This document shows positions 7,500 to 10,569 of a DNA stretch of 10,569 nt, piece after piece. The position numbers were made by a program, and so were the translations under genes. This DNA comes from DASXTB01 sp036505615 (lineage in GTDB: Bacteria > Acidobacteriota > UBA6911 > JACQSX01), in NCBI GenBank assembly GCA_036505615.1, contig DASXTB010000178.1:1-10569 (forward strand), written 5' to 3'. Within the stretch, counting starts at the first letter, position 1. The number at the start of each line of letters is the position of its first letter. Under the pieces are notes generated by a model that was not told the origin of the DNA, did no database searches, and saw only the letters and a list, made by a program, of their open reading frames with translations.

Positions 7500-8019
7500 A
7501 CCAAAATGCATTGCCAACGCAAAACAAAGTACCAAGGGCGATTGCCAGCCCGTAGGGAATTCGCATGGAAGCTGAATCTTGAATATTCAAAATCGGGTGA
7601 GGACGAACCCCGGAACTGAGGTAATGCCGCGTCAGTTCCACTATGTTCAAGACCGTACGATGGATTCGCTTTCCCAGCACTACGTACCCCAACGCAAGAA
7701 TTCCGCCGGCCAGAGCGGAGGCAATCAGGAGGGCTGCTACTTGCGCCGTCCCCGCCCAGCCGGCCACCGCTGCCATCAACTTGACATCGCCTCCTCCCAT
7801 GCCGCCCAACAGGAAGAGTAAGAGAAAAAGACCACCGGCAAGTGCTACGCCTTGAAGGCCACTCCTAAGTCCTGGCCATCCCGCAATTGCGCCTCGGACG
7901 ACCAGTGCGGCCGCGAGACTGGTGTAGGTCAGCCAGTTGGGAATTCGGGCCGAACGGATATCGTTCAACGCTCCCACGCTGGCAAAGCCCAAAGCGCAAA
8001 TCAAAAAATATCTTTCCAT
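7492..8019 (-). CDS. tadV: Prepilin peptidase TadV/CpaA (A24 family)
   Basis: This polytopic inner-membrane aspartic protease cleaves the leader of Flp prepilin. From ATG 8019 it has 175 residues, matching the short CpaA/TadV type that lacks the N-terminal cysteine/methylase domain of PilD. The two catalytic aspartates are visible in 'ALNDIRSARIPNWL' (Asp20 from this start) and in the GxGD motif 'GGGDVKLMAA' (Asp78). About six hydrophobic segments are seen. The frame extends upstream to a GTG at 8067 (16 more residues, 'TGAPACHSRDGPRTA'). That extension is polar, has no ribosome site and would run towards the hairpin behind flp. ATG 8019 places the first membrane helix right after Met-Glu-Arg and is preferred, although its own ribosome site is weak. 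It lies between flp and cpaB, and its stop overlaps the cpaB ribosome site, which suggests coupling. Confidence 0.93.
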   Translation of the reverse strand: MERYFLICALGFASVGALNDIRSARIPNWLTYTSLAAALVVRGAIAGWPGLRSGLQGVALAGGLFLLLFLLGGMGGGDVKLMAAVAGWAGTAQVAALLIASALAGGILALGYVVLGKRIHRTVLNIVELTRHYLSSGVRPHPILNIQDSASMRIPYGLAIALGTLFCVGNAFWWR

Positions 8020-8095
8020 AGCTGTTCTTGGACCATCACGGGAGTGACAAGCTGGCGCACCGGTCACTGCTGTGACTCATTTAACAAAAACTGGT

Positions 8096-8133
8096 TTCTG
8101 CTGCCCTGCCGTGCGCGCGCAGGGCAAGCAGAA
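8096..8133 (-). terminator. GC-rich hairpin between flp and tadV (attenuator or partial terminator)
   Basis: On the minus strand a 5' arm at 8133-8119 pairs with a 3' arm at 8109-8096 (TTCTGC/TGCCCTGC type), giving 14 base pairs with a single bulged base and a 9-base GC-rich loop. Five bases (ACCAG) separate it from a run of five T at 8090-8086. The T run is short and displaced, so it may terminate only part of the transcripts or protect the 3' end of the pilin mRNA. Its place, 20 bases after the flp stop and ahead of the machinery genes, fits a need for much more pilin than assembly proteins. This role is inferred. Confidence 0.55.
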
Positions 8134-8153
8134 CCCGGGTTATGGGCGTCAAA

Positions 8154-8342
8154 CTACGTGATGTAGTTGCCGAGGATGGTGCTAATCGCTGTGAAAGCGC
8201 TATTCATGCCGCTCGCCAAGCTCGACATTCCAGCCGTAGCGGCGAAGGCCACCAGCGCGATGATCAGTACGTACTCGATCAAGCCCTGGCCAGCCTCGTC
8301 TTTGTGCAGGCGGACTAATGAACCAAGAATTAGATTTGTCAT
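8154..8342 (-). CDS. flp: Flp-type (class IVc) major pilin
   Basis: This 62-residue prepilin is the structural subunit of the Tad pilus. The short leader (residues 1-18) ends in 'KDEAG'. Cleavage after Gly18 places Glu at +5 and Tyr at +6 ('QGLIEYVLIIALVAFAATAG'), exactly the Flp motif G/XXXXEY recognised by TadV. A single hydrophobic helix (about 21-38) and a short Ser/Ala/Asn-rich tail follow, leaving a mature pilin of 44 residues, normal for Flp. The ATG at 8342 has AGGAG 8 bases upstream (8351-8355). It is the first gene of the tad cluster, with a long leader region upstream and a hairpin downstream, as expected for a highly expressed gene. Only one flp copy is present in the window. Confidence 0.96.
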   Translation of the reverse strand: MTNLILGSLVRLHKDEAGQGLIEYVLIIALVAFAATAGMSSLASGMNSAFTAISTILGNYIT

Positions 8343-8350
8343 GCTCGCAT

Positions 8351-8355
8351 CTCCT
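8351..8355 (-). promoter_or_regulatory. Ribosome binding site of flp
   Basis: AGGAG with an 8-base spacer before the flp ATG, set in an A/T-rich stretch (8351-8378) likely to be unstructured, which would favour strong translation of the pilin. Confidence 0.7.
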
Positions 8356-8409
8356 GTTTATTTTTATGGGTTATTTCCTAGCGCAGGGGGACGCGATAGG
8401 CTACCAGAC

Positions 8410-8423
8410 GCCATATCTATGGC
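8410..8423. promoter_or_regulatory. Perfect 6-bp dyad, possible operator upstream of flp
   Basis: GCCATA and TATGGC are exact inverted repeats separated by two bases, about 68 bp before the flp start. The size and symmetry resemble a site for a dimeric DNA-binding protein, and it overlaps the GC of the sigma-54-like element. There is no known match; a chance dyad is possible. Confidence 0.3.
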
Positions 8424-8438
8424 ATGTGGGGGGCCAAA
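8422..8438 (-). promoter_or_regulatory. Weak sigma-54-like promoter element for flp
   Basis: On the minus strand TTTGG, then ten bases, then GC gives the invariant GG (8435-8434) and GC (8423-8422) at the -24/-12 spacing of sigma-54 promoters. The rest of the consensus (CACG and TT before GC) is poorly matched, so this is a tentative call. It would place the transcript start near 8410 and give a leader of about 70 bases. Confidence 0.22.
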
Positions 8439-8457
8439 CCAGAGACCTTAACTCAGA

Positions 8458-8472
8458 GGACTGCGAAAGTCC
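8458..8472. repeat. Small hairpin GGACT-GCGAA-AGTCC
   Basis: Five-base perfect arms flank a five-base loop, upstream of the proposed flp promoter element. It could be a protein-binding dyad or part of a leader RNA if transcription begins further upstream. It has no T run and is not a terminator. Confidence 0.3.
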
Positions 8473-8797
8473 ATGATCTAATTGAAAACAAGAAGCTTAA
8501 GTGTCATGCCAAGTAGTATCCAAGGCCCAACTTTAGTCATAACCCCGATTGGCTGGCGCAAATACTTTTCGCATGATACCTGCCGTTGAGGAATCTTGCG
8601 GCAAATGTGAATACGTTTGTTTACACTCACTCGACACGTAGCGATAACGGGACGGATGTGCTCCGGATTCTGAGTGCGAAATGCCGGCTTTTAAGGGGAA
8701 TGTTTTCTGTCGAGTACTTTAGATGACGAAAGAGAACCGTAACTTCTGCGAAATCACAAATCCGTCGCCGATAAAACTATCAGATAGCGCGAATGTT

Positions 8798-10054
8798 TTA
8801 ACGGAAGAGAGGCACTCCTCCGTCATCACTTCTTACTGTTGCGATGGCTAGCAAAAAGCCCGCGAGGGGAAGCGACACGACATAAAAATAACCGGGGATA
8901 TAGGAAATACAGATCGGCGCTATAAACATGAGCGCGGACATGCGCGCGATCAGACGGCCCGCGCTGTCCTCGGTTGATTCCGCGTCTATGAATCGGTTCA
9001 GCGTTAGAGCTGTCGGAATCAGCATTACACTGAGGTCGTGAATTAGAAGGTGATAGCTCACCATAGTGCTAGCCGTAATGGCGACGAGAAACGCATCCAC
9101 TTTCCGCTTTTTTTTCCGCGCTAGTATGGCTACCCCGACCAACGTCGCGCCCGAAAGAATGACAGTCACTGCTTGTATCCAGAATGCGGAGAGCCGCGTG
9201 TGCGCCAGCCCAAAGATCAGCCCCCTCAAATTAGGCATGGCGGCCGGGGATATGCCGTATCGGAATTGTTCTGCGCGAGAGGTCAAGCCAACACTCATGT
9301 GGATCAGCGAGCGGACATAAGTTTCGGCTCCGGCCAAGCCAACAAGCCAAAGTGAAATCAGTCCGACGGATGCTGCTGACAAAGCGAATCCTGCAGAAAA
9401 GCGCCAGCGGCGCCAGAGGAGCAACAGCAGGGCAATCGGAATCACAATTTGAAACTTGAACAAGCCGAACCCGACCAGGGCACCTGAGGTCAAATCCCGA
9501 CCATGCTGGAGCGCAACCGTCGCCGCAACGAGGAGGGTCAGCAGCAAGATTGAATCCTGTCCCTGCATAAGTGCGGCTGCTACGGGAAGGAAACCCAGAA
9601 ACATGGCAGCCGGCAGCCATCGGAATATTTCCGCAAGCTTGTCCATGCCCGGCCTCAGCAATCGATAGCAGAGGGCGAGAAGTCCCAGGTTCGTGCCCAA
9701 GAATGTGAAATATGCACTGCGAAAGGGCAGCAGAGAAAACGGAGCGAAGAGCACCGCCTCATACGAGAGATGATTGAATGGCAAAGCAATGTCGGCAGGG
9801 CTCACCAGCGCATTCTGAAAGCGATGCTGGGAATCGTAATCATATAACTGCGACGCATACCCCGACCGAACCATAAAACCAGCCGTGTAGAGCTGGCGAA
9901 AGTCGGCACGACCTCCAAGGAAAGTGGGCAGCATGAAAACCCACGTCCACAGGTGAACGCCGATCAGATATGCAGGAACGCCAAGCGAAAGACCTCTGAC
10001 GTAGTAAGGGACAACGACCTTACCGGGATTACTTTCAGTACCGAGTTCTCCCAT
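8798..10054 (-). CDS. Polytopic GT87/DUF2029-like glycosyltransferase, complete copy
   Basis: This 418-residue, strongly hydrophobic protein has about 10 membrane segments and resembles the DUF2029/GT87 family of GT-C glycosyltransferases, whose known members transfer mannose from polyprenyl-phosphate donors on the outer face of the membrane. Family-like features are an acidic residue in the first external loop (Asp51 in 'GRADFRQLYTAG'), 'FNHLSYEAVLFAPFSLLP' (93-110), 'LMQGQDSILLLTLL' (162-175) and 'LVGFGLFKFQ' (193-202) with Lys200. 'YHLLIHDLSV' (334-343) is shared with the neighbouring copy. The ATG at 10054 overlaps the upstream TAA by one base (TAATG) behind a G-rich stretch. No gap separates it from its paralogue, so the two are co-transcribed. 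Donor and acceptor cannot be read from the sequence; pilin or envelope glycan modification is only a guess from position. Confidence 0.82.
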   Translation of the reverse strand: MGELGTESNPGKVVVPYYVRGLSLGVPAYLIGVHLWTWVFMLPTFLGGRADFRQLYTAGFMVRSGYASQLYDYDSQHRFQNALVSPADIALPFNHLSYEAVLFAPFSLLPFRSAYFTFLGTNLGLLALCYRLLRPGMDKLAEIFRWLPAAMFLGFLPVAAALMQGQDSILLLTLLVAATVALQHGRDLTSGALVGFGLFKFQIVIPIALLLLLWRRWRFSAGFALSAASVGLISLWLVGLAGAETYVRSLIHMSVGLTSRAEQFRYGISPAAMPNLRGLIFGLAHTRLSAFWIQAVTVILSGATLVGVAILARKKKRKVDAFLVAITASTMVSYHLLIHDLSVMLIPTALTLNRFIDAESTEDSAGRLIARMSALMFIAPICISYIPGYFYVVSLPLAGFLLAIATVRSDDGGVPLFR

Positions 10055-10569
10055 TAAACCCCCGCAAAATCCGGTACCGGATCACCAAACTGAGCCTTTA
10101 TCTGATTATTGCGGCTCGCTACGATGATTGCGGATAAAAACGCCAACAGCGGAAGCGATGCCAGGTAGAAGTGATGTGGCATGAAGGAAATGCAGGCAGG
10201 CGCTACAAACATCAGCACAGATGCCAACAAGGTTAACCGGCCGTCTCGTCTTCCACTCGCGCTCGCGTTTATAAATCGGTTGAGGGTCACGGCAAGAGGA
10301 AGCAACAAAATGCTCAAATCATGGATGAGCAGGTGGTAGCTCACCACCGTGCTTGTCGTGACGGCTACCAGAAGCGAGTCCAATGCCGGCCGCCTTCCTG
10401 GAGTTAGTATCGCGACCAGAAGCAATACGAGTCCTGATGAAACGATGGTGATCGCCTGTAGCCAGGAAGGAGAGAGGTGGCTGTGCCCAAGTCCAAAAAT
10501 CAGGCCACGCAGGTTTGGCATGGAACTGGGTACTATCGCATACCTGTATTGATCGACGGCAGAGTTCAG
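10054..10569 (-). CDS. Second GT87/DUF2029-like glycosyltransferase, C-terminal part (cut by window edge)
   Basis: The reading frame is open to the right edge of the window, so this is the last 171 residues of a longer gene, not a short protein starting at the ATG at 10521. Upstream of that Met the frame reads 'SAVDQYRYAIVPSS', which lines up with 'RAEQFRYGISPAA' of the neighbouring complete copy. 'MPNLRGLIFGL' and 'VVSYHLLIHDLS' are shared almost exactly. The two are therefore tandem paralogues, diverged mainly in the loops and the C-terminal tail (this one ends in 'FGDPVPDFAGV'). About four membrane segments are visible. Its TAA overlaps the start of the second copy by one base. Function is as for the neighbour, unproven. 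Confidence 0.8.
   Translation of the reverse strand: MNSAVDQYRYAIVPSSMPNLRGLIFGLGHSHLSPSWLQAITIVSSGLVLLLVAILTPGRRPALDSLLVAVTTSTVVSYHLLIHDLSILLLPLAVTLNRFINASASGRRDGRLTLLASVLMFVAPACISFMPHHFYLASLPLLAFLSAIIVASRNNQIKAQFGDPVPDFAGV

Larger units (their letters stand above)
8343..8797. other. 455-bp non-coding region upstream of flp (promoter/leader region)
   Basis: No credible coding frame with a ribosome site is seen on either strand. The region lies after the stop of the GT87-like gene and before flp, so it should hold the promoter of the tad operon. Visible elements are a GCCATA-TC-TATGGC dyad (8410-8423), a GGACT-GCGAA-AGTCC hairpin (8458-8472), a weak sigma-54-like element overlapping the first dyad, and a short CTATC-A-GATAG palindrome (8778-8788) followed on the minus strand by TTTT just after the GT87-like gene. 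I found no convincing sigma-70 -35/-10 pair. The stretch 8480-8770 shows nothing I can name. Confidence 0.6.

Noticed and set aside
8418..8475. Possible cyclic-di-GMP (GEMM) riboswitch, because of GCCAAACC and GCGAAAG on the plus strand
   Set aside because: The conserved GGGACGCAAAGCC-like block is absent and the strand is opposite to flp; no plus-strand gene follows.
8480..8560. Sigma-70 promoter candidates (TTGGCA/TTGTTT with TAGATC or GATACT)
   Set aside because: No pair combines acceptable hexamers with 16-18 bp spacing.
8771..8790. CTATC-A-GATAG followed by TTTT on the minus strand as terminator of the GT87-like gene
   Set aside because: The loop would be only one base with 5-bp A/T-rich arms, too weak to call a terminator; noted only in the intergenic entry.
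10054..10521. A stand-alone 155-residue protein starting at ATG 10521
   Set aside because: The frame stays open to the window edge and upstream residues align with the paralogue, so this Met is internal.
1..10569. Mobile elements, CRISPR arrays, tRNA or rRNA genes, phage genes
   Set aside because: No transposase, terminal inverted repeats, regular direct repeats, cloverleaf or rRNA-like sequence was seen on reading both strands.

Overview
The window holds most of a Tad (tight adherence, Flp-type IVc pilus) locus, all on the minus strand. It is followed, at the right-hand end, by two tandem genes for polytopic GT87/DUF2029-type glycosyltransferases, also on the minus strand. The moderate GC content, the compact gene order and a DUF192 gene appended to the tad operon suggest a diderm environmental bacterium. 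The secretin gene requires an outer membrane. My best guess is Acidobacteriota, but this is an inference from gene style; there is no rRNA or other phylogenetic marker here.

Transcription runs from right to left. At the right edge is the C-terminal part of one GT87-like protein (10054-10569, cut by the window), which overlaps by one base a complete second copy (8798-10054). A 455-bp non-coding gap (8343-8797) then precedes the pilin gene flp and carries small dyads and a weak sigma-54-like element. Next come the flp pilin (8154-8342), a GC-rich hairpin (8096-8133), the prepilin peptidase tadV/cpaA, cpaB/rcpC, the secretin cpaC/rcpA, the localisation ATPase cpaE/tadZ, the motor ATPase cpaF/tadA, the inner-membrane platform genes tadB and tadC, and a DUF192 gene. 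From tadV to DUF192 the genes overlap or lie within about 30 bp of each other, so they are very likely one operon.

Together the tad genes specify a near-complete machine. TadV processes the Flp prepilin, and CpaF powers assembly on the TadB/TadC platform. CpaE positions the apparatus, and CpaC with CpaB forms the outer-membrane and periplasmic channel. Minor pseudopilins (TadE/F/G), TadD and RcpB are not seen and may lie beyond the left edge. Points worth a second look are a probable non-AUG start for cpaB, the hairpin that may set pilin versus machinery expression, the loss of the P-loop lysine in CpaE, the long Gln/Pro linker of the secretin, the conserved-looking DUF192 passenger, and the paired GT87 enzymes beside a pilus locus. 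I found no clearly new system; this is a recognisable tad locus with some uncharacterised passengers.
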